A DNA stretch of 64,000 bases from Enoplosus armatus (GCF_043641665.1 NC_092180.1:15617891-15681890), one strand, 5' to 3'. Positions 45,601 through 63,390 are shown, counted from the first letter of the stretch. A program made the numbers and translations. Notes: generated by a model not told the origin, from the letters alone.

Positions 45601-48600
45601 CGAGGCCTCACACTGACTTATTATCAATTAACCAACACTTACTCACATATGTCACGTCATCAAGTTCACCATCCTGGGAACACTGAGATAAAAGGGCTGA
45701 AGGCAGCGTGTAGATGTACACGTAAGATTGTTCATAGTCACATAAGAGTTCTACACGTAGTGGCTTTAATAGGGAAAGTGAACGTAATTCACCATGGATT
45801 AAGTTGCATTCAGACTGTTATCAGTTTGATAACTGTTTTTTTGGACTGGTGGTATTTGAAATATGGCACTCAATGCTCTCAAAATGCAGACTAGGACTTG
45901 AAGGACTTGCTGAAAAGATATCTGTCCAGTGCCACTAAAGAAAGCATGGACGTCTTCCTTGGCCCTCACTGCAGTTTTCTTCTCAGATGGATGACAGTAG
46001 TGGACTGTTTTCCCTCATGGGCCTAAACATGAAAAATGACTGCTACTTTAGATGGCGTAAGGACTGCTCCTTTGATTAAATAACTTTGCTTGGGAACGTT
46101 GCAAAAAAAGCTTCTGTAAGCTGCTTTTAATGGGGAAACACATTTGTACTGCAACCGCACTCTCACAGTCGAGGTCATAGGTCATCCACATAAAAATGTC
46201 TATTAGGGGAGCTGAGGCAGCAGAATGTGCAGGTTGAAAAATGGGCCGCGGCTCGTCAGGGCAGCAGTGGCAGGTAGCTGTGGAGGTGCTAGGTGCAGCC
46301 GCGGAGCACTACATCATTAGGCAAAAACAAAAATCTTTGTGTAATTGCTGATATTATAACGGCCATTATACATGCTTAGAAAGTGAGGTGCAAGGAGAGT
46401 ATTTCATTTATCTTTAAGGCCTTTGGGACCATAACCACTGCATGTACGCAGGCCGTGAATATTAAATTCTTTCCCCACTGCTTGACATTGGTTTTGCTTT
46501 AATGTGTTTATTTTCTCTTTTAAAAATGGAAATATTTCTCAAATCACAGTGGATCTCCTGCATATGTAGATTATGAGCCTATTTTTGTTTTGTTGTGTGT
46601 GATTTTTTTTGTCTAAATTCAGTTAACCTTGATACAAACTGTTTTGATTAATGGATAGAAGGGGTTTGTATGGCTGGCTTAAAACCCTTAAAATATATAA
46701 ATATGGGATACCTAACAAGTGTAAGGGTGAACAGCCTCATTCTCTTTTGAATTACTTTCATTTCGTTTTTGGACTCAGTGGAATATTCTTGAATATTCTT
46801 CAAGGTCTTAATGGATGATGGAGGTGAAAATTGACTTTACACTGTGCTCCATTAACTTTCAACAATTCGGTTTGATGAATGAAGTGATATTAGAGCTGCA
46901 ACTAACGTTTTTTTCTTTTTCGATTAGTCTGTCTATAATTTTCATATTCGCTTTATGTAGATTGATTTGAGCGTATTTATCGACTCTATTTAATCCTGTT
47001 GTTAATGAAACCACTGTGGAATTTGTTTAATGTCTTATGTATAGGAATGTTTTTTGGGAAGAGCAGTTTTTGGACTGGGTGGCTCCAACATTACAGTCAC
47101 CACCATTAGAAATAGACAGTGAGTTGCTTATGGGTCCAGGTTGTAGGTCTTTTCTGCTTTGGCCATAGATACTCATTTGTACATATTTTATTTTTTCATG
47201 ATTTATTCTTATGCGGGATGGAGTTGTTAATTAATTTTACAATCTTTTGTGCTTCACTAAAGGGACAAGCGGGCTGATCATTCATCTGTTCCCTCTTATT
47301 AAAGGGTTAAGTGACATTTCTGTGCTCTGTGTGTCTGCTCTCTCTTGCAGGTTCATGAACCATTTGAAGCACCACCTGGAGCTGGAAAAGCAGAACAGTG
47401 AGAGCTGGGAAAGCCACACAACTTGCCAGCATTGCTACCGACAGTACATGACTCCATTCCAGCTGCAGTGCCACATCGAGAGCGCTCACAGCCCGATCGA
47501 ATCCTCAAGTAAGTGACACAATTGTCAGTTCAATTTGCCATGACAATTGGGTCAAACACTGAGTGGCCATTTGTAATTTTATTTTTCCTTTCCTTTTTTC
47601 AGCCAATTGCAAGATATGTGAGCTGGCGTTTGAGTCAGAGCAAGTTCTCCTTGAACACATGAAGGACAACCACAAGCCCGGGGAAATGCCCTATGTGTGC
47701 CAGGTCTGTCACTTCATACTGAGGTATGATTTTGGTGAATGTTTCAAGGAAAACATTCACTGATACTGAAATTCTGTTTTACTGATTCCACAGGTGTGCA
47801 ATTACAGGTCCTCTTTCTTCTCAGACGTGGAGACACATTTCCGAAGTGTCCATGAAAACACAAAAGACCTGCTCTGTCCCTTCTGTCTCAAAGTTCTCAG
47901 AAGTAGTCATATATACATGCAACACTACATGAAACATCAGGTACGATGCTGTCTATTATCTCATCTAAAAGCCTTTTTTAACAGTTAACTGATTCTATAA
48001 ATTCTCAACATCCTAAAAAGTATATTTGCAAGAGTTTGAGCTCACTTTTGGTTTGAACCAGTAGCTCCAACTCCAAGGTTGGATTGATTTGGTTGTCTGC
48101 CGAGCACCTTGCTGTAATACATAAAAGGCTGACAATAAAACCTGCTTCTCTTCACCTGCCCTGAAGGAGCAACAAACATGGTAGAGTTGGAACCAAACTA
48201 AATTAATTGCCGTTCTATTAATAGCAATGAAAGTAGTTTCTTTCTTTCGTACTCGTTATATTCTTTCAGCAAATCCAAATGAAACATCTCAGCGATTAGC
48301 TTCCAGTCGCACTACTTATTAATCACGTTTTTTTGTTTCTGCACTGTGGTGTTTTTTTTTCTATTTCAGAAAAAAGGGATCCATCGCTGTGGAAAATGCA
48401 GACTGAATTTCCTGACCTATAAGGAGAAAGTAGAGCACAGAACTCACGTCCACAAGACTTTCAGAAAACCTAAAGCCCTGGAAGGCCTTCCTCCGGGAAC
48501 AAAGGTCTGACCCTGTCATACCAAGATCAGTACAGCATTTATTTTAGACCTTTTATGTTTTATGTGTGTCTTAAATTAAAAGAAATGTAATTCAGCATCA

Positions 48601-51177
48601 ATGCTGTGTTCCCTTTCCAGGTGACCATTCGAGCCTCCCTCACAGGAAAGACGCCCACATTGCCGATCTCCCCTGATCGTTCTGGCTTTATTGTCAGTCC
48701 AGAAACTCTAAGTTTCAATCAGCAAACCAAACCTCCAGTCAGTGTATCCAAGTCTAAATCAAACGTCTCCGGAGCGGGAAAAGCCAAGACGACTCAGAGC
48801 AAGAAGCAAGATGGCCGCACTACCAAGCACAATGTAGCGCTCAAGAATCTCAGGTTGTTAACTGAGCTTTTTCACACAGCAGTCAGAGACACTGCAGCAA
48901 TAACTGACATTTTCATGAAACAACAGAATTATTTGCTTTTCCAGAATTTGTGCCGCTTTTGAAGAAGCAGTCAACACAGACTAAATTGATCTTGATAGGA
49001 AAACATTTAATGCCAGTTGATCTGATGTTATGACTTAAATGTTCAGACTTTTTCAAAATGGTGTAGTAATGTGGAGAACCTGTATTTTAATGAATGGAAT
49101 TAGCTTCTGAACATGCATTGGGCTCAAAAATCCCCCCCCCCCCCCAGAGAGCCCCACCTCCTGGCTATTCATGACAGGATGGGAGCAAATTAATAGAAGT
49201 TATTAAAGCCTAGCAACACACAAAGTAGCTAATTGTGTTTTCAATTAATTTTCCAGACACTCCTCATTAGGCCTGCTAAAAATAATATGGTGTAAAGCAG
49301 ATAGAGTGGGGTTTCCGTCTTTAAAAAACTAATGAGTGTGATATTTGGCTAATTGGGCTCAGTAATCAAAAATACTGTGCTGGCTTTAGTCACATGATGT
49401 GGGCTTTTAAGCAGAAGAGACATATGATAATGTAGTGGTGTGATAGAAGAGTTCAGACTAGTAATAAAATGAGGAACCTGCCTCTTAGCAGACTACTAAC
49501 AAAGCTAATTGGTTTTGGGTTTGTGCATCTGCTACAATCAACCAACTCAGTTTGTTACAGTTAAAATAAACAACATCATGCAGTATCTTGAAACTAAATA
49601 TCAGTCTCTGAACTGTATGATTGAACTTTGTGTTTTGTGCTCTTTTTTTTCCCCTCCTATTTTTAGATCCAAGGCAGGATGTTACACGTGCATCGAGTGC
49701 AACTCACAAGTTGACAACTTCTTTTCTCATTTCCCAATGGTTTCAAATTGTGGTGCATGCAAATATCGGACAAGTTGCAAAGTTTCCATTGGGAATCACA
49801 TGATAAGGTGAGTAAAAGTGAGAAATTGAATTAGTATTTGTGGCACTTTGTTTTAGGCCCAGTGTATTTATCTGACAAATCTCTTGTTGGCCTTTGTTAG
49901 ATTTCATAGTACGATAACCAAAAACAGATTTTGGAAAATGGATCATAAGAAAACTTCATCTGCATTAAAGTAAGTACGCTTCATAAATTATATTTTGCAC
50001 AACATTAGATACAAGTTTGTGTTTGAAATTGAACATGATGGAAGATTTTTTTGTTTTCCCCAGATTAACGCTGGTCTGTCTCAACTGTGACCTCCTCGTG
50101 GACGCGTCAGGCGGTGACCTGATGACCAAACACTTAACTGACCGACCAAATCACATATGCAAAGTCATTCAGGAGAAAGGTATGTTGTTCTTCTGCTAGT
50201 ACCAACTGAGTGATGGCTCATACGTACTGTTACAAGTTTCTTGAAAAGGTTGTCTCTTGTTTTTAACCCAGCAGATATGAAAGCCAAAGATCGAGTGTGA
50301 GTAGAAACTACTACCCACATTACATCTTGTCATCCGTCCATCTTAAATCAACAAAAGACAATGAAGAAGACTAAAGGACATTTATTAAATGTTTAAGTGC
50401 AACTGAGATTAAATTGCATGGGGTTTTTTCTGCTGCATTTTTGGTTTCATGTTGCACCCCCTATCCTCGCATTAACACATCTAGTTCCTTATCTACGTAG
50501 ATGGAGAACTTGTTTTTAAACAGCCAATCAAATAGTTTCATTTTAAACCATATTTGCATAAAGCAGCAGCGTCAGCGTTGTAGACAGTCACATTCACTGA
50601 CAGCTACACAACAAAAGAGCTAGACTTTGAATAACAACCCATTAGCTTTCATGCTAAAGGCTCCTTCTTGTCTTTGTTTAATATTGTTTGGTAGCAGTGT
50701 GTTGATAAGAGCATATTGCTAAAGACTGCTTGTAGATCTAAAGGATGGTTTTACATTGATGTCCTCTTCCTTTCGTGCAGGCACCTCGTCTTGGGACAGC
50801 CAGCAAAAGTCTTGTACCTCTTGACGTCAGCAGCTGCTCAAAGACCAAAGGAAATGGACTTGAAACTAGTTGAAAGCGTCACATCTGGAAGTGTTACTCT
50901 CGCCATGGTCAACCAACCAGAATCAGAGCCGATGGTACGGACAGGTGATCAGGAAAAGGTGTCAGCAGAAACAAGTGTTGTTAAAGGTTCCTCTGAAGGA
51001 CAATTAAAGCAGTCTTTGCTGCCCGCTTTATCGTCTTCCTGCACATCAGAAGGGGTTTTAGATCTCTCTGATGAGTCAGTGAGTAACTCTGAGAGCCTCG
51101 GGGTCAGAGAGCAGCTCCCTGTCTCAGAGACTATCCCTGAGCATGAGACCGGGGAACAACAAACTACATCAGAATGA
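42693..51177 (+). CDS. znf280d: ZNF280D-type multi-C2H2 zinc-finger protein, 845 residues
   Basis: Seventeen coding exons join with consistent phases: 42693-42810, 43147-43352, 43438-43537, 43695-43919, 44009-44083, 44220-44326, 44715-44902, 47351-47508, 47603-47703, 47794-47940, 48370-48504, 48621-48853, 49667-49807, 49901-49969, 50064-50179, 50275-50296, 50781-51177. The protein starts [18 protein letters not shown] with a [11 protein letters not shown] acidic motif, diagnostic for the ZNF280/POGZ-related group. A Gln/Ser/Asn-rich region (~45-225) resembles POGZ. Zinc fingers run from CPKC (~257) through [54 protein letters not shown] and [10 protein letters not shown] to ~520, with further Cys/His pairs at ~600-645 and ~675-700. 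The [15 protein letters not shown] linker is typical of ZNF280C/D. D is preferred over C because of its mns1-tex9-tcf12 neighbours. It is likely a nuclear DNA- or chromatin-binding protein; targets are unknown. The Ser-rich tail ends TTSE. Confidence 0.9.
44410..44668 (+). mobile_element. non-LTR retrotransposon 3'-tail-like fragment
   Basis: The text cactgcactgtttgctattt, then caaattccttgtaatgtatg and ttacttggcaataaacagtt ending tgattctgattcag is typical of fish LINE 3' ends with a GATTCT tail. It lies in the intron between znf280d exons at 44326 and 44715. Confidence 0.55.
45138..45151 (+). repeat. poly-C tract, 14 nt
   Basis: A homopolymer C run followed by A6, next to LINE debris. Confidence 0.9.
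45155..45620 (+). mobile_element. degraded LINE reverse-transcriptase C-terminal fragment
   Basis: The text gaggagtt-like aaggagttcaagtatctctg, then ggtcttggtcccgagtgaga, gatcgacggggatcattgcg, gaagagggagctgagtt and tttgggtagtgacagaaatg are diverged versions of the ubiquitous fish LINE segment that encodes the region after the RT core. Stops and indels make it non-functional. Confidence 0.6.
48854..49666. other. znf280d intron with C14 tract
   Basis: Intron between exons at 48853 and 49667; contains poly-C at 49132-49145 and no other recognisable feature. Confidence 0.55.
49132..49145 (+). repeat. poly-C tract, 14 nt
   Basis: Homopolymer C run in a znf280d intron. Confidence 0.9.
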
Positions 51178-52830
51178 ACCTGTACATCAACTAAACAAGG
51201 CACATGACACATGAGAAGTTATTAATTAAAAAATAATTGCATCATCAGCCATACCTCGGCATTGTTTCTTTTACAAATATCCAACAAATGATAATGTTGC
51301 TCTGGCTACTAGTATTTGCTCCTAATTCCCTCAACATTCATGTGTTTGGCCACTTTCAACAAAAAGTATTTTATCTCAGATTTTTTTTACTCAAAACTTC
51401 CGTTGCCTAAATAGATGTAAAGTATCTTTGTATTTATAAATAGAAATACATCCACTACAGTCTTCTCATTGCCCTGTAAACTATATAGTTAAAGAATTCA
51501 CAGTCATACTTTTAAATATCAGAAATCATGAATTCATGCACCTTGACAGATTCCTGACCACTTGGTGTCAGTTGTTGGTTTGACTTACATGATTGTAGCT
51601 CATTTTGTATTTCTTAAAAGAAGACAGTATTTGGCTCTGGCTCTGATCATGATCCCTGGTGTCAGATGGTTTTGATTTGCTTTACTGAGAAAGATGAACA
51701 CATTTGTCAATAACTTGACTATAAAACTCCACTCACAGAATGTACATGCTCACATTGATGATTTATTGACTCAATTTAAATTCTCCATGTTGTCCCCTGA
51801 AAAGTACACATACTAAAATAATGTAATTTTGCCTTTGATTCATTTTTTTTTAAAAGCAGTTTGAGTCCCATTTCCACCAGAGAGTGTTTTGCACTGGTAT
51901 CTGGATTTGAATTAAGATGTTTGTTTGGATTTTTAAGTCACTAACATTAATTTTTATCTTGTTTGAATCTGTGGTTTGCTGTCATTGTATAACATGTAAA
52001 TTATTTTTTTGAGAATTAATTTTATGCTTCCCCCATTATATTGAATTTGCGGTTGCTGTACCAAAAACATCTATTATCACTGAAAGATATACATTGTTTA
52101 CAGAATTTTCCTGGTTTTGAACCTCCCAGAGTAACATTTGTCTCAGCACTCTCATGCTTTAAACCATTTAAGAAATATAGTAGTACATGTATAGAAAATA
52201 CTAGCGTGAAATTGTACTCCCTAAGAAAAAGAATGTCAGCTTTGTGAAACGTGAAAAATTAAGCAGTGGTAGGGGGCATAGGGTGGAAAGAGACTATTTG
52301 AGGAGTGAGTAAAATTATGTGTATACCACTGTGTTCAAGTAGATTTTATTGTCTTAACTGTGTTGAAAGTGGCAGCTTGTAAAAGAAATGTGTAAACGAT
52401 AGCTTTGGTGAAGGAACTCTGCAAGACACTTCTGTCAACCAGTTTTTATGTCCTAGCTGCTGGTTGATTAAGTTGCCTTTTATTTTCCATTTAGGGTAAA
52501 AAAGGCTAAATCCCTGCAGCTTTGGGAATATTTATACATTATCATTAGCTTACTCTGCGTGACTTAATATCTCAAATTTCTTTGTTGATTTCACAGGTTT
52601 TTAAAAAGGGATTTCACTTATGTATATACAGTATCTGTAGAGCAAGTATGTAAATACATATAGGTCTATGTAAATGTAACCCCCTCCCACCACCCCTTCA
52701 AAATGTTTTGAATACATTCCTCTAAAAATATTGTGTTCCCCTGGACAGGACACATATTCCTCAGAGATCTATAAACTACTGGGTTTGGGTCCGTGTTTTC
52801 CTGTTATGTAAATAAATCTTTACTACAAGA
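51178..52830 (+). other. znf280d 3' untranslated region
   Basis: After the TGA at 51175-51177 no coding sequence is seen until mns1. AATAAA at 52811-52816 is the best poly(A) signal and gives a 3' UTR of about 1.65 kb. Upstream cryptic signals are weak. Confidence 0.55.
52811..52816 (+). terminator. candidate poly(A) signal of znf280d
   Basis: AATAAA is followed within about 30 bases by a T/G-rich stretch, as expected for a cleavage site. Confidence 0.55.
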
Positions 52831-53523
52831 GGTTTCAGTCTTTGGCTGTTTTTCTGAATGTTGTTCTCTGAAGCAGCCAAATTATTAGATCCTGTAGGTC
52901 AACAATGAACTCCAGAGAGCTCAGACGTTTTGGATTTTATGTTTAGTTATTCCTAAAACATGACTGACCTGTAATGTAAGACTTAATTTTACTTTGGGTG
53001 ATAAACAATGTATTTTGGTTCTGGTAGTTGCCCCTCCTTTTTCTCCTATTCCGCACGCAGGGACCTAATGTGACATGTGAGGGAGATTTGATTATACCAT
53101 TACTATAGGCCATACAAACATACTGTACAAGAGCAGACGAACATAAATTTAATTTCTATCATAAACATAAACATCAACATTTCCTCTCATATATGAGAAA
53201 TCTGTCAGTGATGCAAAGGATATTTTCTTTCCCTTTATGAACAATCAAGAAACATCACAGTACATTACTGCGCAAATGAGTATCATTAAAGTGATGAAAT
53301 ATGAAATGAATGAGTAATGAAACAATATAAAGTTAATATTTGAGAATAATTGAAAATATAACAAGTAGAACATATAAAATAATTATACAATTTACAGACA
53401 TTGTGTGAATTTTGTTTTGTGTGTGTGAAATTTACCCATTAAGAGATTTACAATAAAATATATATACATGGGTTTTAATTTATTGATTGATTGAGATGAG
53501 ACTCGTTTTGATTTTCCCGGACC
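52831..53523. other. intergenic between znf280d and mns1
   Basis: AT-rich spacer of about 0.7 kb with no gene seen. Confidence 0.5.
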
Positions 53524-53589
53524 TGACGTCATTGTCAACACTCATTTGTATTGGCTGAGCGTAAGGAGACGCGGCGTTCCCAGGACAAC
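53524..53589 (+). promoter_or_regulatory. mns1 promoter: CRE, inverted CCAAT, RFX X-box
   Basis: A perfect CRE (TGACGTCA) lies at 53524-53531, ATTGG (inverted CCAAT) near 53550, and GTTCCCAGGACAAC at 53576-53589, which matches 12 of 14 positions of the RFX X-box consensus GTTNCCATRGNAAC. All lie 170-235 bp before the ATG. CREM/CREB and RFX sites fit a gene expressed in spermatids and ciliated cells. Confidence 0.65.
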
Positions 53590-53758
53590 GGAACGCCAAA
53601 CAACCGAGGAAACCCAGCGACATCTCGGGTTAAATAGTTACAGCTAATTAACCGCTCAAGGCGACTATGCATCGAAACTCACATCAAGATAATTAACAAA
53701 GTGGTTAAAGAATTAGAGCGTTAGGAGGAGTTAAATCAAGAAGCCGGGAATCGCAGAC

Positions 53759-56700
53759 ATGGTAAATCCTCGTCGCCAAACCGAAGTTAGAGTTAACTTC
53801 ACGTTAGCTTAACTGCTACAAACAGAGCAGCTAGGCTACCACACTGTTAACAAAACACTTGTGGCTGTTCACCTGTTTAGTCTAACATTATTCAGTGTTT
53901 TCTCATGTGTCTTTGTCGCTGGGACAGAGTCGTAACTGGACCTACCATCAGCAGCAGAGGTTAATGTCTCAGCGGCAGAGTCAGGAGCAGCACAGGCAGC
54001 AGGAGGCCAGGCGCGTGGACAAAGAGAGGCAGCTGCAGGCCGGTCTGCGGGACGAGGACAGCTTTGAGAGGAGGAGGTACCTGCGACAGGTACAGGAGGA
54101 AGTGAAGGAGAGGCAAATGGAGAGCGCTCTGCTGAAGGTATGCTTTTCTGTTGTGCAGTCATGTTGCTACTCTCAATTATGTTTTTGTTTTATGTCACCT
54201 CCAGCAGGCCCACCAGTAAATCGTCTGGACACATCTGTCACCATTATGCTTTTTTTTTTTTCTCAGGGGAACCATTAAGGTTCAAGGACTAGCTTAGTCA
54301 TTATACTATACAGCAGTGATTCCCAAACTTCTTTTGCAGGGCCCCCCACAAATTTCAACAGTGTAAATGTGTCAATCGTTGGTTACTTTTTGTTTTATCG
54401 CTACTAAAACAGATAAAAACCACGGCCGGCTGGTGTCCCGAGATCCACAGTTTGAAAAGCATTGCACTACACTGTATCATCAAGTTATTAACTTTCCTAA
54501 ACTCAGATGTAGATAATCATAATTAAATTTGACTTGCAGGCAGAGGAGGAGAGAATAAACAGAGAAAAGCAACTTGAACAAGAAGAGAGAATGGCTAAAG
54601 AGCTGGCCCGCATTAACTATGAGACTCTGAGAGAAGAGAAAATGAGGCAGTATATTAAAGATAACAGGTATGCACACTTATGTCATTACCTTGATTCACT
54701 GTATATTCTGGGTCAATGCATTTTTTGCTTTTGTGTCGTCTTTCTCTGCTTTGATCTCTCCATTACTCGTACATTGGAATACTTTTCAGCATGGAGCTTC
54801 GAGAGTTGGAGTCAAAGCTGAAGTCTGCATATCTGAATAAGGAAAGAGCTGCACAGATTGCTGAGCAGGAAGCTATGAGGTTTGAGACAATGGTGAGCAC
54901 TGTCCTCGTTGATTTCCCTCATTTACCAACAAAACAAAACAACAAATCTGAACTGCTTGTCATAAAAGATGGATTCTATTCTTAAAAATGTCATACTTTA
55001 AATAACTCCAGATGCTTTTATTTGCATAATAGCCACCATGCAGAGATCCAGTTTTATTAAATATAGAAAATGCTGTGAGGAACTATTCAGTTTGTTGAGA
55101 AAAGGTTCCATTAGCTTTATGCACCCAATTACACTTTGGTCAATTTAGGAGTAAAAAAGGTTGTTAATACAGAATATTGCTGAGGTGAAGCCTACAGGCT
55201 GTATTCTGTGTCTTTTCCTCTGGCATTAGCGCGAGGAGACAGACTTTGCTCGCAAGATGAAGAGCGAACACGAGCGAACAGCCGGTGAGCAAGAGAAGCT
55301 GGAGCAGAAACGCCACGAGGAGCAGCTGCAGTACCAGAGAGAGCTGGAGCAGCAGCTCCTTGAGAGGGAGCGCAAGAGACAAGAGGCGTACGAGGAGTTC
55401 CTCAAAGAGAAGCTCATGGTTGATGAAGTTGTCAGGAAGATTTACGAGGAGGATCAGATGTGAGTCCTTCATTACTAATTGTTACACCTGAACATACAGT
55501 GCACACAAGTAATTTTTTCTTGCTAAACATAACGATCAAGGGATCTGTTTACTCCATGGATTTAAATTATGTCCATGGAGCTGCGGAATTGCCATTGCAT
55601 GCAATAAAAATTTCTAGTGACTTACAAATTAAATCACTGAATCTATTCATGCAACTGATACTGTACATATTTTTGATTCACTGGTTCAGTACGAGTCTGC
55701 ATTTCAAACAAAGTGTCTACCAGCTCCAGTTTCCTTCCAGAGACAACGTTCAGACTGTGATCGTAGGATGGATTTGTTGAAATATAATGTTGTTTTTCTT
55801 GAAGGGTGAGACAGCTGAAACTGGAGAAGGTCAGAGCCACTCAGCAGCACATTGAAGAGTTCAAAAGGCAGCAGGCCGAGTGGAGACACATGGAGCAAGA
55901 AAAGATGGAGGCTGAGAACAGACGCATCATGGAGTTTGCAAGCCATCAACAGCACATGGAGGAGGCCAGAATGGCTAAGATCAGAGAGAGAGAAGAAGCA
56001 AAAGAGCATCTTCATAAAATAGTTCGTTTTAAATGCCCATACTTTTATCTGTTCATCCAATGACGCACGCCTGTGTTTGGCACCAGACATCACTCCTCTC
56101 TGTTCTCCTCCAGCTGTCTGAGAAGATTGAAGAGGAGCGGCAGCAGCGTGAAGAGATGGAGCGAGTTCGTGAGGAACTTTGTTTAGAGGAACAAGAAGAG
56201 GCTAACAGGCAGAGAGATATTGTAAGTGTCGTTGCTTCACTTTTTGAACATCCAGGCTCAGCAATTTTGACCATAATAAAGATGACAGTTAAGATTACAG
56301 TACTGACGAACGAGCCAAAGAAATAATGTTTTATATATGGGATAGAAGGGCGGCAAGTAATGATTACAAGAAGTAATTAGTGATTCATTTGTCAATTTTG
56401 TAAGTAATCGTAAAGTAATGTCAGAGAACAGTGACCATTACAAGTATGAAGATAATGTCTTCAAATAGCTTTTTTTGTTAGACCAACTGTCCAAAACCCA
56501 AAGATAATGAATTAACAATGTTAGTCAGACTAGTCAAGTAATCGTTGCAGCACTATGGTGCTAATTGTAATCATACCAAGTCTAACCTTCATTATTCTCA
56601 CAAACATTCTGTAGTGCATCATTTACTGAACCACAAAGCAATCTCAGCCTTAACATCCTGATGTGCACCTGAATTATCTTAATATTCTTTTAAACTTTCA

Positions 56701-57633
56701 GGAAGAGATGGAGAAGAAGATCAGAGAGAGGCTGATGATGCAGCGGACCTGCCAGGAGCAGATGGCTTTCAAAGAGATGCAGAGGCAGGCACAGAAAGAG
56801 GAAGAGGAGGCATTCAGGAAAATAATGATGGCTAAGTTTGCAGAGGACGATCGGATAGAGCAAATGAATGCCCAGAAACGACGCATGAAACAACTTGAGC
56901 ACAAACGCGAGGTGGAGAAACTGATAGAGGACAGAAGACGGCGACATGAGGCTGACATGGTACAAAACCACGCTCTGTGTGTGCACAATTACATCAAGAA
57001 TAAGGTGGTGCTGGTGTAGTTTTACTGTCAGAGGTTGTGCTGCTTGTACTATACTGTGGAAGGCAACAGGAAGCAGCAACCAAGTTTTATCTCAATGATG
57101 TTTAACACTTTCATAGTCTTAAAGACAAAGATGTAGTAGCTTTTGCGTGAATACTAAGAACTTTTACCACAGAAAGTAAAAGATTTATTCGAGGACCATA
57201 AGAGAAACACATTGTGCAGCTGTAGTGTATCATCTTTGATTGTGATGTCAGTTTTGAATGACCTACTTTCATAATAACGTTGATGTCTCTCTCTCCTCAA
57301 GGAACTGGAGGCTAAAGAAAGAGCGATTGAGCAGGAGAGGGAGGCGCTGCACAGACGGATAGTCGAAGAAGAGAGGCAGCGACTTCTTAAACATCACGCA
57401 ACAAAACTCCTTGGATACCTTCCAAAGGTACAAGGCGGCGTATGAATCATAAACTATTTGAAACAGGCTCATATGTTCTGCAGATCAAACAAATGTATGA
57501 CCATGAGTGTTTGCTTTTTCAGGGCTTGCTCCGTGAAGATGACCTGGAGCACTTTGATGAAGACTTCAGAAAAAACTTCAAAACTCGTCAGGCAGATATC
57601 TTCTCTGAGGACGGCTGGGAAGGCGACGAGTAA
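53759..57633 (+). CDS. mns1: MNS1, coiled-coil axonemal protein
   Basis: Meiosis-specific nuclear structural protein 1 is a coiled-coil component of cilia and sperm flagella that acts in dynein-arm docking and left-right patterning in vertebrates. Ten coding exons: 53759-53761 (start codon only), 53928-54137, 54540-54667, 54790-54892, 55230-55459, 55805-56021, 56114-56221, 56702-56959, 57302-57427, 57523-57633. Phases agree and give 497 residues, very close to human MNS1. The product starts MSRNWTYHQQQRL and is almost wholly Glu/Lys/Arg/Gln-rich helix (EEERINREKQLEQEERMAKE). The C-terminus is KLLGYLPKGLLREDDLEHFD...DIFSEDGWEGDE, a conserved non-coiled tail. The donor at 56021 (ATA|GTTCGT) is weak. 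It converges on tex9. Confidence 0.93.
54310..54475 (+). mobile_element. possible hAT-like nonautonomous element in mns1 intron 2
   Basis: The left end cagtgattcccaaactt and the right end cagtttgaaaagcattgc...cactg are imperfect inverted repeats of the CAGTGGTTCCCAAACT type common at fish hAT elements. The middle contains cagggccccccaca. No coding capacity. Confidence 0.45.
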
Positions 57634-57796
57634 TTTTTTTTCTCCCTGCAATTACTTACTATGCCTCTAGATGGCAGTTTAAGGTTACAGTGAGCTAAGT
57701 AACAATGTTTAGTGACCACAAAGTTCTTCACTCCTCTGTATTCACCATAACTCTTGTTTAACATTCAGTAACAACCACATGATTTAGAGACATGTT

Positions 57797-57802
57797 TTTA
57801 TT
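57797..57802 (-). terminator. candidate poly(A) signal of tex9
   Basis: TTTATT on the plus strand is AATAAA on the minus strand, about 140 bases beyond the tex9 stop. It lies inside the mns1 3' UTR. Confidence 0.5.
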
Positions 57803-57875
57803 TGGACTGTGCTGACAGGATCTTAATTTAAACTCTAAGCATTTTAATTGTCATACTAATGACGTTCTGAAAGAC

Positions 57876-57881
57876 AATAAA
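57876..57881 (+). terminator. candidate poly(A) signal of mns1
   Basis: AATAAA about 243 bases after the mns1 TAA and only 60 bases from the tex9 stop codon on the other strand. Confidence 0.55.
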
Positions 57882-57940
57882 CTGACATCTTTGACTCCAC
57901 AACACACAGAAGTATCTTTAAATGCTGAAGCTCTCAGTGT

Positions 57941-62914
<4,974 letters not shown>

Positions 62915-62942
62915 GGTGACACAGGGAGGCGACGCAGATCTG

Positions 62943-62955
62943 GTTGCTTAGCAAC
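62943..62955 (-). promoter_or_regulatory. RFX X-box-like palindrome at the tex9 start
   Basis: GTTGCTTAGCAAC is a perfect palindrome around its central base and fits the RFX X-box (two GTTGCY half-sites with a 1-base spacer). It ends 29 bases before the tex9 ATG, the usual place for X-boxes in cilia genes. Confidence 0.65.
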
Positions 62956-63189
62956 TACTTGTTCAGCGCGCACACAGTACGGTAGCCCTTTACGGACATT
63001 TACAGGCGAACTTTCAACAAAATACAACAAATGTTGTATTACAGCAAGTTGTACTAAAAGCAGAAACAAAAATGTTTATTTTAAACAATTGTGAATTGCA
63101 TAATGTCTTGTCAGTTTGTAATTTAATGCAAAACATGTATGTATGCATGTAATGGACTGAAATTACTATTTCCATAAAGTTGGGGGACT

Positions 63190-63390
63190 TCCTGCCAAAT
63201 AATACACCCACTTCTTTCAAACTTAACACCTTCAGTTTGTAATGCAGACTTTCTGTTAAAATTGTTAGTCTCAAGCACAAGCAGAGAACCTGATGACAAC
63301 ACAGGGTTTATTTTTTCTCACACTTGAAAAAAAGCTCCCTCAAGAGCTACAGAAGACAGCTGTTTTCATGGGCTGAGTTGTACTCCTCAT
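63190..63390 (-). repeat. dispersed repeat shared with 20355-20520
   Basis: It shares ctttcaaactt, cttcagtttgtaatg, agactttctgtt and ctcaagcacaag in order with the earlier copy. Class unknown. Confidence 0.5.

Larger units (their letters stand above)
44903..47350. other. large znf280d intron with LINE debris
   Basis: This intron separates the halves of a zinc-finger region (NNIR | FMNH). It holds a LINE fragment (45155-45620) and a C14 tract; the rest is unrecognised AT-rich DNA. Confidence 0.55.

Noticed and set aside
53869..57079. Long minus-strand frames opposite mns1 exons (for example 56690-57079 and 55704-56093).
   Set aside because: They are antisense shadows of Glu/Lys-rich coiled-coil coding sequence, giving Leu/Ser/Phe-rich nonsense.
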